In this document: piece by piece, positions 7,423 through 14,390 of the stretch | How the letters are laid out: each line of letters starts with the position of its first letter | Position numbering within the stretch: the first letter of the stretch is position 1 | Source of the DNA: Candidatus Caccalectryoclostridium excrementigallinarum | GTDB taxonomy: Bacteria > Bacillota > Clostridia > Christensenellales > UBA3700 | Assembly (NCBI GenBank): GCA_018714485.1 | Contig: DVNJ01000015.1 | Location: 1-35,216 of the forward strand | DNA length: 35,216 nucleotides | Direction of reading: 5' to 3' | Translations under genes and position numbers: made by a program | Notes under the pieces: model-generated | What the model was told of the DNA's origin: nothing | What the model saw: only the letters and a program-made list of their open reading frames with translations | Databases searched by the model: none

Positions 7423-8040
7423 CTATTTAATGAATAACGAAACATCAATACAGTTAAGCGTTAATGCCATACTATGAACCTCATCTGAAAATCGTTTTGG
7501 ATTTATAAGATAAGGTTTTTCTCTATAAAGATCATTATTATTTGATGTGGAATAGCGAAAATGTGAACCGTCATTATCCAAGGAATCCAGAACCTCGACT
7601 AATACAGAAATGCGTTTTATAAAACATTGCTCTCCCTCAAATATATAAGTTTTATTCTCTTTGACAAAGACATCCCACAATTCTTTAATATTATGTGTTG
7701 GTCCCTTAATCTTAATATTTGTCAATTCCAATGCATTTTTTAATGATAATTCAACTGCCTGTCTGCACAAGAATAAGAATGGAATCCAAACCGACCTTAA
7801 CGAAACGATTTTAAGATTTTGGTTATATGAACCATTGTGTGAGGGATTGGAAAGAATATCTATAGCGTGTAAATATGATTGGACAATCTCAAACTTTGCA
7901 CCGCTATACTTGAACTCATTTTTCATAATAGTAGAAGCCGAAATCAGTTCCCATCCGTTTGACCTATCTAAATCAATGCTGTTGCGAATAAAGTCCTCTT
8001 TTGTCGGGATATCATCGCTCGTTTTAATGCCGATAAACAT
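7423..8040 (-). CDS. HEPN-like hypothetical protein
   Basis: A 205-residue protein. The centre reads FLCRQAVELSLKNAL followed by THNIKELWDVF, the helix pair typical of HEPN-type proteins (compare HAHQAVEKLLKAL and the H-N/D-L block), then a HFRYSTSN segment and a helical C-terminus. I see no clear RX4-6H catalytic motif, so it may be a non-catalytic HEPN or an antitoxin-like member. It has its own promoter and AGGAG seven bases before the ATG, and no partner nucleotidyltransferase nearby. AT-rich composition places it with the island. The family assignment is tentative. Confidence 0.55.
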   Translation of the reverse strand: MFIGIKTSDDIPTKEDFIRNSIDLDRSNGWELISASTIMKNEFKYSGAKFEIVQSYLHAIDILSNPSHNGSYNQNLKIVSLRSVWIPFLFLCRQAVELSLKNALELTNIKIKGPTHNIKELWDVFVKENKTYIFEGEQCFIKRISVLVEVLDSLDNDGSHFRYSTSNNNDLYREKPYLINPKRFSDEVHSMALTLNCIDVSLFIK

Positions 8041-8070
8041 AACAAATCTCCTATAAATTGGAATACCTAA

Positions 8071-8099
8071 ATAATAGCAAAAGCAAATACTTTTATCAA
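8071..8099 (-). promoter_or_regulatory. Promoter of the HEPN-like gene
   Basis: Minus strand TTGATA (8094-8099), a 17-base spacer and TATTAT (8071-8076), about 30 bases before the ATG at 8040. Confidence 0.65.
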
Positions 8100-8102
8100 T
8101 AA

Positions 8103-8142
8103 AAAACCTAAACCAAACACTCTTGTATTCGATTTAGGTTTT
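8103..8142 (-). terminator. Terminator of the tRNA-Ser gene
   Basis: A perfect 10-base inverted repeat (AAAACCTAAA at 8103-8112 and TTTAGGTTTT at 8133-8142), with a T-rich tail on the minus strand just after the tRNA. The arms are well separated by a 20-base loop. Confidence 0.65.
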
Positions 8143-8145
8143 GTT

Positions 8146-8236
8146 TGGCGGAGAGAGAGGGATTCGAACCCTCGGTACGCTTTTAACGTACACACGATTT
8201 CCAATCGTGCTCTTTCGGCCTCTCAGACATCTCTCC
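8146..8236 (-). tRNA. tRNA-Ser(GGA)
   Basis: The minus strand starts GGAGAGATGTCTGAG and ends TCTCTCC-G-CCA, giving a full seven-pair acceptor stem with an encoded CCA. The anticodon arm CACGA-TTGGAAA-TCGTG has anticodon GGA. A long variable arm (TACG...CGTA) and a GGTTCGAATCC T-loop identify a class II serine tRNA. It forms the right edge of the AT-rich accessory region, a common integration position. Confidence 0.95.
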
Positions 8237-8254
8237 AAAGTAAGCGCATATAGA

Positions 8255-8283
8255 ATAATAGCATATCGCGGCGAAACAGACAA
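8255..8283 (-). promoter_or_regulatory. Promoter of tRNA-Ser
   Basis: Minus strand TTGTCT (8278-8283), a 17-base spacer and TATTAT (8255-8260), ending about 18 bases before the tRNA 5' end. Confidence 0.55.
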
Positions 8284-8522
8284 GCAAAATGAAGCGAAAA
8301 ATCAAAAGTCGCCCGATCGAATACATACGCGGCGGCAGAAAAAGGCGCGCGTTGCCTCGTTTGCTAATATCGCTTTTACGGCAGAGACTGCTCTCGCCCC
8401 TCTTGCTCGGCAAAAAATATACCCCCTCGCTCATTCGCACTTACGATATGTTCCCCCGCACCTTTCACGTCGAGACTCTGGTTTTGCTATGTCGAAAATA
8501 AGAGTAAAAATAAGCAATTTTA
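8284..8522. other. Region without a recognisable gene
   Basis: No reading frame with a ribosome binding site or family resemblance was found. Open frames across it are incidental and one runs through the tRNA. A strong plus-strand terminator follows at 8523, so a non-coding plus-strand transcript is possible. Confidence 0.4.
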
Positions 8523-8552
8523 GGTCAAAAACTGCGGTTTTTGACCTTTTTT
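8523..8552 (+). terminator. Strong intrinsic terminator
   Basis: A perfect 10-base-pair stem GGTCAAAAAC / GTTTTTGACC with loop TGCG and six T on the plus strand. On the minus strand it lies just beyond the small ORF at 8568-8693, so it may serve both directions. No plus-strand gene was recognised upstream. Confidence 0.75.
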
Positions 8553-8567
8553 CATATACAAATTTTC

Positions 8568-8693
8568 TTATATCCATTTAAGCGATACGATGTCGGCGTA
8601 ATTTTGGTCATGTTGCGGCACATAAAATTTGCTCCGTCTAGTATGAGTAGATATGTCAAATTTCTCTTTCGCGGCATTGCTGTGAAGCGACAT
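8568..8693 (-). CDS. Possible 41-residue small protein
   Basis: The ATG at 8693 is preceded by AGGAG with nine bases spacing. The frame encodes a basic peptide (MSLHSNAAKEKFDIS, then THTRRSKFYVPQHDQNY, ending SLKWI) and stops just before a stem-loop terminator. The layout looks like a real small gene. I do not recognise a family with certainty and there is no membrane segment. It could also be part of a repeated sequence or antisense to something unseen. Confidence 0.35.
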   Translation of the reverse strand: MSLHSNAAKEKFDISTHTRRSKFYVPQHDQNYADIVSLKWI

Positions 8694-8783
8694 CGCGGGG
8701 ATCTCCTTGATTTTTAGAGAAAAATGTTGAAAAAGCTTTCGTTGATCGGTCGTAAGGCGGAGAAAGAGATTATATTTAAGGTA

Positions 8784-8812
8784 TTGACTTCTGGTCGTGC
8801 CGGTGATATAAT
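8784..8812 (+). promoter_or_regulatory. Promoter of the 105-residue protein gene
   Basis: TTGACT (8784-8789), a 17-base spacer and TATAAT (8807-8812), 20 bases before the start codon and its GGAGGAG ribosome binding site. Confidence 0.8.
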
Positions 8813-8832
8813 TCAAGCAAGGAGGAGAGAAT

Positions 8833-9150
8833 ATGTACGAAAAAATTACGGCTTATCTTGAAACTTTTTCTTCCGGGGCGGCACCCGAGGATAAAATCAA
8901 AGCGTTCGCTGCTGATTTCATGGAATCCGGACTGATGAATCCCAACGCCATGGAAGCGATGGGATCGCGCGTGATGGCAAGCAAAACAGCCTTGAAGAAC
9001 GAAGCGCCTACGATGTCGGGCGAGGAGATCTGCGTCTGTCTTTCCGCGTTTGTTCAGCAGGATATGTTTATTCCAGGGATCTTGACCGATCTGGTATCTC
9101 AGGGGGTTATCCCGCAGATGCTCAAACGGTTGCAGGAATTGGATTCGTAA
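8833..9150 (+). CDS. Unrecognised small acidic helical protein
   Basis: A 105-residue protein, predicted mostly helical and acidic, with no signal peptide or membrane segment. It opens MYEKITAYLETFSSG and ends IPQMLKRLQELDS. The ATG is preceded by AAGGAGGAG, a consensus promoter lies just upstream and an intrinsic terminator follows within 22 bases, so it is an independent, well-expressed gene. I do not recognise the family. The two Cys residues (ICVC) could be a redox or metal pair, but that is speculative. Confidence 0.75.
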   Translation: MYEKITAYLETFSSGAAPEDKIKAFAADFMESGLMNPNAMEAMGSRVMASKTALKNEAPTMSGEEICVCLSAFVQQDMFIPGILTDLVSQGVIPQMLKRLQELDS

Positions 9151-9171
9151 CGGCATAACCGATAAAAAAGT

Positions 9172-9198
9172 CCGAAACGCAACGTTTCGGTCTTTTTT
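9172..9198 (+). terminator. Intrinsic terminator after the 105-residue protein gene
   Basis: Stem CCGAAACG (9172-9179) and CGTTTCGG (9183-9190) with a three-base loop, followed by TCTTTTTT. Confidence 0.85.
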
Positions 9199-9216
9199 AA
9201 AACAATTTTTCGGCTC

Positions 9217-9245
9217 TTGAAAGGCTGAAAAGGCTGTGTTATAAT
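9217..9245 (+). promoter_or_regulatory. Promoter before the chimeric XRE-RelB frame
   Basis: TTGAAA (9217-9222), a 17-base spacer and TATAAT (9240-9245). It is followed by a GC-rich hairpin rather than directly by a gene start. Confidence 0.6.
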
Positions 9246-9261
9246 GAATTGTGTTTCCGCT

Positions 9262-9308
9262 CCTTTTACCGCTCCCGCGCCGTGAAGCGGCGCGGGAGCG
9301 ATAAAAGG
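9262..9308. repeat. GC-rich perfect hairpin with extended arms
   Basis: A 13-base-pair perfect GC stem (9270-9282 with 9288-9300, loop TGAAG) extends through one mismatch into CCTTTTA/TAAAAGG, giving 21-base arms. It lies between a good promoter and the point where XRE homology begins, so it may be an insertion scar or an attenuator-like barrier. There is no T run directly after it. Confidence 0.75.
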
Positions 9309-9319
9309 TTCCGCGCGGC

Positions 9320-9784
9320 TTGACGCTGGAACAGCTTGCGGAGAAAACCCACCTCTCCAAGTCTGCTTTAGGGAGTTATGAGGGGGATAATCTCAAGGAC
9401 ATCAGCCATTACGCCCTTATTGAGTTGGCAAAGTTTTACGAAGTGACTGTTGATTATCTGCTGGGCCGTTCTCAAACAAGAAACCACCCAAACGCCGATC
9501 TTGCAGACCTGCATTTGAGTGATGATATGATATCTGTTGATGAAAAGATAAAGCGCGAGGCGGAAGTCCTTTTGAATCAGATGGGATTGACGATGACAGC
9601 AGCGATCAATATATTCCTCAAGAGGATCATCCTCGAGCAAGACATCACATTTGAAGTGAGTACACGCATTCCCAACGCAACGATCAAGGCCGCCATGGAT
9701 GAGTTCGAGGAGATGAAGAAAAATCCCGAAACTTATAAGAGATATCCAAACTTCAGGGCTGCAAAGGAAGCAAACGGGAAATAG
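9320..9784 (+). pseudogene. Truncated XRE repressor fused in frame to a RelB/DinJ antitoxin
   Basis: Residues 1-51 are the later part of an XRE helix-turn-helix (TLEQLAEKTHLSKSALGSYE, then YEVTVDYLLG), followed by NHPNADLADLHLSDDMI, a tail I know from repressors on Firmicutes conjugative elements. From about residue 72 it switches to VDEKIKREAEVLLNQMGLTM and AINIFLKRI, typical of RelB/DinJ antitoxins. The first helices of the XRE domain are missing. The frame upstream reaches a stop beside the hairpin, and the only nearby start is TTG without a good ribosome binding site. No toxin gene follows. It is probably a recombination product; whether it is expressed is unknown. Confidence 0.6.
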
Positions 9785-9800
9785 GATCGGAAAGTGAGAC

Positions 9801-9900
9801 TTTTTATAGTTACACCCTTTGAAAATAGGCATTTTTGAGACCTTTTGTAGTCTTGTGCCATGTAGAGACGTTGGTTTGTCTCGAACGGAAATAATGCAAA
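9801..9900 (+). repeat. Diverged ~100-base direct repeat, copy A
   Basis: Starts TTTTTATAGTTACACCCTTTG and includes the hairpin GAGAC...GTCTC. The same order of blocks recurs at 10581-10678 with roughly three quarters of positions matching by eye. The two copies bracket the acetyltransferase gene. Confidence 0.7.
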
Positions 9901-9940
9901 GCCCGCCGACCGCGAATCCCTTGCATCGGGCGGGCTTTTT
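9900..9940 (+). terminator. Intrinsic terminator with overlapping promoter
   Basis: Stem AGCCCGCC (9900-9907) and GGCGGGCT (9929-9936) followed by a T run. The promoter of the next gene begins inside this structure. Confidence 0.7.
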
Positions 9941-9949
9941 GGCTATAAT
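9921..9949 (+). promoter_or_regulatory. Promoter of the acetyltransferase gene
   Basis: TTGCAT (9921-9926), a 17-base spacer and TATAAT (9944-9949). The -35 box lies in the loop side of the upstream terminator. Confidence 0.6.
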
Positions 9950-9991
9950 ATAAAAAAAGTGAGAGATGAATAATAGAGGGATATATCCACA

Positions 9992-10567
9992 TTGACGACG
10001 TCTCGCCTTGTTTTAAGAAAATTTTCCGAGCAGGATACTGAAGCGTTATTCCACATCTTGAATGACGTGGAAGTCAACAGATTTCTTCCGTGGTATCCGA
10101 TTAAAAGTATAGATGAAGCAAAAAAATTCTATGAAGAACGATATGCTGTTAGGTATGCACAGCCGCAAGGATATGCTTATGCTATCTGCCTGAAAGAAGA
10201 TAACTATCCCATAGGATATATTCAGGTCGATATGGAAGAACCTCACGATTTAGGCTACGGATTGCGCAAAGAATTCTGGCACAGGGGGATCGTTACGGAA
10301 GCGGGAAAAGCCGTTATAGAGCAAATTAGAAAGGACGGCTTATTACCCTATATCACGGCGACGCACGACAGAAACAATCCCCGCAGCGGCGGCGTCATGC
10401 GCAACGTGGGAATGAAATATCAATATTCCTACGAAGAACAATGGCAGCCGAAAAATATTTTGGTCACGTTCCGAATGTACCAACTTAATCTTGACGGCAA
10501 CGAAAGGTGCGTCTATCGGAAATATTGGGAGGAGTCTGCCGTTCATTTTGTGGAAACCGATATATGA
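9992..10567 (+). CDS. GNAT-family acetyltransferase (RimJ/RimL-like)
   Basis: A 191-residue acetyl-CoA-dependent N-acetyltransferase. The N-terminal SRLVLRKFSEQD is the classic opening of the RimJ/RimL type. The central strands end in YAICLKEDNYPIGYIQ and the acetyl-CoA region is GYGLRKEFWHRGIVTEA, followed by NPRSGGVMRNVGM. The start is uncertain: an in-frame stop at 9974 leaves TTG at 9992 as the best candidate, with only a weak AGAGGG upstream. The substrate cannot be told; small amines, antibiotics or protein N-termini are all possible. The gene stands alone between two ~100-base direct repeats. Confidence 0.85.
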   Translation: MTTSRLVLRKFSEQDTEALFHILNDVEVNRFLPWYPIKSIDEAKKFYEERYAVRYAQPQGYAYAICLKEDNYPIGYIQVDMEEPHDLGYGLRKEFWHRGIVTEAGKAVIEQIRKDGLLPYITATHDRNNPRSGGVMRNVGMKYQYSYEEQWQPKNILVTFRMYQLNLDGNERCVYRKYWEESAVHFVETDI

Positions 10568-10580
10568 TTTTCACCGAGGT

Positions 10581-10678
10581 TTTTTATAGTTGCACCCTTT
10601 GAAAACCGCGCTTTTGAGACCTTTGAAAGTCTTGTGTCACGTCGAGACACTCGTTTGTCTCGGGAAAAAGTAATACAA
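10581..10678 (+). repeat. Diverged ~100-base direct repeat, copy B
   Basis: Second copy of the repeat at 9801-9900, starting TTTTTATAGTTGCACCCTTTG and again containing GAGAC...GTCTC. It begins 13 bases after the acetyltransferase stop. Nothing recognisable lies between it and the hydrolase stop at 10843. Confidence 0.7.
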
Positions 10679-10842
10679 GTTCACGGACCGCAAAAATGCT
10701 TTTTTGAACGACTTTATTAAACCCGTTCTTGCTTAGTTCGTCTTTGATAAGAAAAAATAACTCGAGTTGGCACGACGGCTGTTTCAAGCAAGATCGGCAT
10801 ATGAAGTGTCGGAGTTGTTCGCCTTGATGCCGCGGCGGATAT

Positions 10843-11775
10843 TTATTCTGTCCGATCGACGGCGGAAAAGTTCGCTGCGATAAATTCGTATATCTCCCGC
10901 CAAGCAAGCCTGCTTTCTTTCAGCCGAGGGAACATATACATGAAATCATGCCACATCCCGTCAAAAACGTGAAGTTCGGCAACACAGCCGCTTGCGATCA
11001 AGCCGTCATAGAGCATTTGACTGTCGCTCAGCGAATTTTCCAAGCCGCCGCATTGAATGAGCGTCCGCGGGAACGCGCGAAAATCGGCATAAGCGGGAGA
11101 AAGATACGGATCGGTCAAAGGAGTATTGCCGCAATAGGGAGAGATGCGAAGCATTTGCTTTTCGTGCTCTTTGAAGTCATAGCGCTTGGGCATGGCGTAA
11201 AGAGGATCTTTATAACAATTTTTCCTGTATGAATCCCCGGAGGCAGCCATGTCGATATAAGCGCAGAGGCAGATGAGCGCGGACGGCAGAGGAAGATCGT
11301 CCTCTCTCGCCCTCAGACAGGCGGAGAGAAGCAGGTTTGCGCCGAAGCTGTCTCCCACGGCGACAAAATCGCCGTTTGATAATACGCTTTTGCAAAGCGC
11401 GGCATATGCCGCATAGCAGGCGTCATGCAAGGCGGGATAGATAAGTTCGGCGTCGGGGCGGTAATTTATGCTGTAAACGACGCAGTCGCAATTTGCGGCA
11501 AGGCGCTCCGCCGCCTTTCGGTACATGTCGTTCATCGACGCGGTATGCCCGCCGCCGTGAAATTGCAAAACGATCCCCTTCGCGGCTTTCTGCGGCGCCA
11601 ATTTTTCCACTTGCACGCCGCCGTATACTTCTTTGGTAAAAACAAAGCCCTTGGGCGGCTTATAAGGGCTGTTTTTCAACGCGATCGAACGCGACAGCGA
11701 GGCGAATCTCTTTCTATACGGATAGGTATAGATCTTGATCGCCGCCCGTACTATCGTCGCGCGCAGGGAGATCAT
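10843..11775 (-). CDS. Alpha/beta hydrolase, hormone-sensitive lipase (Aes-like) type
   Basis: A 310-residue predicted cytoplasmic carboxylesterase. It shows the oxyanion-hole motif HGGGH (from residue 73), the nucleophile motif GDSFG with Ser143, an acidic residue in CGGLENSLSDSQ and the catalytic His276 in MWHDF. The middle Gly-to-Phe change in GDSAG is tolerated in this family. Its ATG overlaps the stop of the upstream kinase gene by four bases (ATGA), so the two are translationally coupled. The substrate is unknown; a short acyl ester or a small drug-like molecule is plausible. Confidence 0.85.
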   Translation of the reverse strand: MISLRATIVRAAIKIYTYPYRKRFASLSRSIALKNSPYKPPKGFVFTKEVYGGVQVEKLAPQKAAKGIVLQFHGGGHTASMNDMYRKAAERLAANCDCVVYSINYRPDAELIYPALHDACYAAYAALCKSVLSNGDFVAVGDSFGANLLLSACLRAREDDLPLPSALICLCAYIDMAASGDSYRKNCYKDPLYAMPKRYDFKEHEKQMLRISPYCGNTPLTDPYLSPAYADFRAFPRTLIQCGGLENSLSDSQMLYDGLIASGCVAELHVFDGMWHDFMYMFPRLKESRLAWREIYEFIAANFSAVDRTE

Positions 11776-12725
11776 AGCTCTTTCAGCCTTTTATTCATGT
11801 TTTTCACGAGCGGATCCATGATAAAACCGATCAAAACGCCCGACTTGATATAGCAATAAACTTCGTTCCAAAGTCCGTAAAAAGCGAGTTTTTGCAGGCA
11901 ATAACGGCTTGCTCCGTATTTTTCGATATACGTTTCGCGCAGGAAAAACCGTTTGCCCGTCAGATTGTCGAATTGGAATAAGTCGTACTCTCGGTCGGCA
12001 TATGCCGAGTTGAGCGGATCGATGAATCCCGTGAGCTTATAGCCCTTCCCGACCATGATGTTGCAGACATTGAGGTCGCCGTGGATAAGGCAGGCGTCCT
12101 TCACTTCTTCGGAAAAAATCACGTTGAATTTTTCCCACGCCGCACGCATGGCGAGGATCACGCTCTCTTGCAATTTTTCCGCCGCAAAATATTCCTCCGC
12201 TTTTTTCAAGACTTCCTCGGCGAACGGTCGGTAATGATCGAGCCAGCCCTCGCAGTCGGCGTTCATCGTGTCGCCGAACTTGTCGTTTTTGCAGGAATGA
12301 ATGGCGTGCAGCGCGGAAGTGACTTTGTCGGCAAAGTCTTTTCGGCGCTTTTTGCTCATAAGCAGCATGCCGCGCGCAAAGAACGCGCTCTTCCCCTCGA
12401 TCAACTCCATGCCGTAGCAGTCCACGGGGATCTCGGCGTCGGCAAAGCGCGTGAAAAGCACGTTCGGGATCTTGATCGTGCTATATCGGGCGAGCAGTTT
12501 GAGGTCGTGCACTTCTTTTTCCAGCATGCCTTTCGCCCGCAAAAACTTGACCACCAATTTTTGTCCGTCTTTGCATTGAACAGAAACGGCGCGCCCGAAG
12601 GAACCGCCGCCCATATAGACCGCTTTTTTGACATTGACGCCCAATTTCTGCCCGATGACGATCTTGGCGTATGCGGACGCCTGTTCTTTCGTGAGCGGCA
12701 GGGCTTCTATCCTTTCTGCTTTCAT
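11772..12725 (-). CDS. APH-like phosphotransferase
   Basis: A 317-residue protein-kinase-like phosphotransferase of the aminoglycoside/choline kinase group. It shows a glycine-rich loop GGGSFGRAVSV, a lysine strand KLVVKFLRA, the Brenner-type catalytic loop HGDLNVCNIM (His215) and the metal Asp in GFIDPLNSAYADREYDL. The ATG has AAGAGGTG upstream and a promoter with an 18-base spacer. It forms a coupled pair with the hydrolase and follows an AraC regulator on the same strand. It may phosphorylate a small metabolite or antibiotic; an assigned resistance role would be overreach. Confidence 0.8.
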   Translation of the reverse strand: MKAERIEALPLTKEQASAYAKIVIGQKLGVNVKKAVYMGGGSFGRAVSVQCKDGQKLVVKFLRAKGMLEKEVHDLKLLARYSTIKIPNVLFTRFADAEIPVDCYGMELIEGKSAFFARGMLLMSKKRRKDFADKVTSALHAIHSCKNDKFGDTMNADCEGWLDHYRPFAEEVLKKAEEYFAAEKLQESVILAMRAAWEKFNVIFSEEVKDACLIHGDLNVCNIMVGKGYKLTGFIDPLNSAYADREYDLFQFDNLTGKRFFLRETYIEKYGASRYCLQKLAFYGLWNEVYCYIKSGVLIGFIMDPLVKNMNKRLKEL

Positions 12726-12744
12726 GTACGAACACCTCTTTATA

Positions 12745-12774
12745 ATTATAGCACATTGCCGCCCCGAAAAGCAA
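12745..12774 (-). promoter_or_regulatory. Promoter of the APH-like kinase gene
   Basis: Minus strand TTGCTT (12769-12774), an 18-base spacer and TATAAT (12745-12750). The same box sequences and spacing occur before the AraC gene. Confidence 0.65.
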
Positions 12775-12805
12775 TTTCCGTATTTGACTTATATGTTTCC
12801 GTTCT

Positions 12806-13771
12806 TTACCGTTTATTCAAGGCGTTGCGGTATTCGTTCGGCGTCATTCCGAAACGAGCGTTGAACTGCCTGTATAGGGCTGAGGGAACTTTATAGCCTA
12901 TCTCGAACGCGATATCCTCGACGCTCATGTCCGACGAAGACAAAAGTTCTGCGGCGCGCTGCATGCGATATTTGCATAAAAGCTCGGAAAACTTTTTGCC
13001 CGTTTGCCGCTTTACCGATCTGCTGGCGTAAGCGGGAGTATATCCGTATTCGCGGGCAAAGTGATCAAGCGATGCCTGTTTGAGATCGTTTTGAAAATAA
13101 TCGTCATAAAAATGCAGGCGCGCAGCCTCTTTCGGCTCCCGCCTGCGGACGAGCTCGCAAAATAATAAAGACAGCAGCGCAAAGATCGCCGTTTGATGAT
13201 AAGCTCCGCGCATATGGCTCTCTCTTAAAAGCCTAATGAATAAATATTCCGCAAATAGCGAGGTCTGCTCAAAGACGACAAGTCCCTCTTCGGGCAGCAC
13301 AATATCGCAAACGCAGCGGTCAAACAGTTCGCGCGGGATCACGGCTTTTAAGATAACGTCGCCCTCGTCGATGCGCTGCACGCAATGCGCTTCGCCCGGA
13401 CGAATCAGGCAGAATTGCCCCTTTGTCAATTTTACGCAGCTCCCGTCTTGAAGCGCTTGCAGACATTTACCCGTCTGCACATATATCAGCTCGTAAAATT
13501 CGTGTGAATGCATATACGGTCTCTGTACCGCGGTATGTTTTTTGACGTAAAAAGTCTTTGATCTGCGCACGGGCAAGTCCATATCGGCGGGAAGCTCCGC
13601 TCCCGCAAAAAACTTTGCAAGCGAAAAACCTTTTTCCCGCGCTTGCGCGATCAGCTTTTCCGCATTGGCAAATTCCTCTCGCACGGCGCTGACCATCTCC
13701 TCTTGCGATCGGATCGCCGCGCTGTCCTCTTTTTCGTGCGCGAATAATATATCTCGAAACGAATTATCCAT
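12806..13771 (-). CDS. AraC-family transcriptional regulator with cupin domain
   Basis: A 321-residue protein. Residues ~70-150 form a cupin-type sensor (YMHSHEFYELIYVQTG, then GQFCLIRPGEAHCVQ), and the C-terminal ~100 residues are a paired AraC helix-turn-helix, including YGYTPAYASRSVKRQTG and DIAFEIGYKVPSALYRQF and ending in FGMTPNEYR. It lies 80 bases upstream of the kinase-hydrolase pair on the same strand and may control it. The effector is likely a small molecule, perhaps a sugar or drug. Confidence 0.9.
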   Translation of the reverse strand: MDNSFRDILFAHEKEDSAAIRSQEEMVSAVREEFANAEKLIAQAREKGFSLAKFFAGAELPADMDLPVRRSKTFYVKKHTAVQRPYMHSHEFYELIYVQTGKCLQALQDGSCVKLTKGQFCLIRPGEAHCVQRIDEGDVILKAVIPRELFDRCVCDIVLPEEGLVVFEQTSLFAEYLFIRLLRESHMRGAYHQTAIFALLSLLFCELVRRREPKEAARLHFYDDYFQNDLKQASLDHFAREYGYTPAYASRSVKRQTGKKFSELLCKYRMQRAAELLSSSDMSVEDIAFEIGYKVPSALYRQFNARFGMTPNEYRNALNKR

Positions 13772-13830
13772 AAGCCCCTGCCCATATCAAGCGTAAAAGT
13801 GTTTTACGGCTTCTCATATTATCCGCAAAT

Positions 13831-13860
13831 ATTATACATCATAGAAAATCAACTAAGCAA
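13831..13860 (-). promoter_or_regulatory. Promoter of the AraC-type regulator
   Basis: Minus strand TTGCTT (13855-13860), an 18-base spacer and TATAAT (13831-13836), about 60 bases before the start codon. Confidence 0.6.
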
Positions 13861-13894
13861 GAAGAGGCTTTAATAATTTCTCCTATCTACCCCG

Positions 13895-14139
13895 TCAAAC
13901 GATCGTTATCGTTGCACTTTCGCCGCCGTTTGCGAAGACAAATTCATAATACTTGCCGCCCTCCTTCCAACCCTTATACCATTCGTCGTCTATCGTCAGC
14001 GTATATTTGCCCGTCGCGGGCGCGGGATCCGCGCTCAAAGCAAACATCTCTTTCTCAACTCGAACGGTTCTCCGCTTTCGTCGTAGGCGAGAGCGCTCGC
14101 CGCGATCGCGCTCAAAAGATACTCAGCCGATAAAGTAGA
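13895..14139 (-). pseudogene. C-terminal remnant of an unknown gene with a frameshift
   Basis: On the minus strand one frame reads LSAEYLLSAIAASALAYDE, then SGEPFELRK. The sense then continues in a second frame as ALSADPAPATGKYTLTIDDE, WYKGWKEGGKYYEFVFANG and ESATITIV, with a stop at 13895. The join near 14050 needs a one-base shift. The protein family is not recognised. The 5' end is cut near the IS200 remnant, so the gene was probably broken by that insertion and then decayed. Confidence 0.55.
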
Positions 14140-14144
14140 AAAAT

Positions 14145-14303
14145 CCTCCGATCGGGTAAGATATTGATCGGTCTGTCAACCATGAAATAACCCAATCGGA
14201 GGGAAAGAAAGTATCTGACATCACAAATAATAGTTCAGCACATACAAAGCGAAATTGCAATTATCACATATTATTTGCGCCCAAGTATCGTGTAGGTTTA
14301 CAA
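14145..14303 (+). mobile_element. IS200/IS605-family remnant (left end and start of TnpA)
   Basis: An inverted repeat CCTCCGATCGGGT (14145-14157) and ACCCAATCGGAGG (14190-14202) resembles the leader hairpin of these elements. A frame from 14211 follows, reading SSAHTKRNCNYHILFAPKYR, the N-terminus of the Y1 transposase TnpA. The expected ATG is replaced by GTA and the match ends after KYR, so only the first ~30 codons remain. It is clearly inactive. Confidence 0.75.
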
Positions 14304-14323
14304 CTTTCCGCTTTTTAGCGGTC

Positions 14324-14353
14324 TTGACTTTTTCTTTCGAAAAGGGATATAAT
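14324..14353 (+). promoter_or_regulatory. Promoter of the NifX-like gene
   Basis: TTGACT (14324-14329), an 18-base spacer and TATAAT (14348-14353), 37 bases before the ATG. Confidence 0.75.
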
Positions 14354-14390
14354 ATGTGCGTTGCGCAAATGGCGCAAAAGAGGTGATAAA

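Noticed and set aside
1131..8236. attL/attR pair formed by the two tRNA-like sequences
   Set aside because: The two copies are inverted, whereas integration duplicates should be direct. The direct match TTGGCGGAG near 1204 is only nine bases, too short to claim.
8141..8581. Plus-strand open frame starting MFGGERGIRTLG
   Set aside because: It reads through the antisense of tRNA-Ser, a familiar false gene call.
9801..10678. Integron cassette with attC sites
   Set aside because: The repeats lack a GTTRRRY core and the attC arm layout, and no integron integrase is in the window.
10584..10907. 107-codon minus-strand frame between the direct repeat and the hydrolase
   Set aside because: It overlaps the hydrolase end and the repeat, has no start signals and shows no family features.
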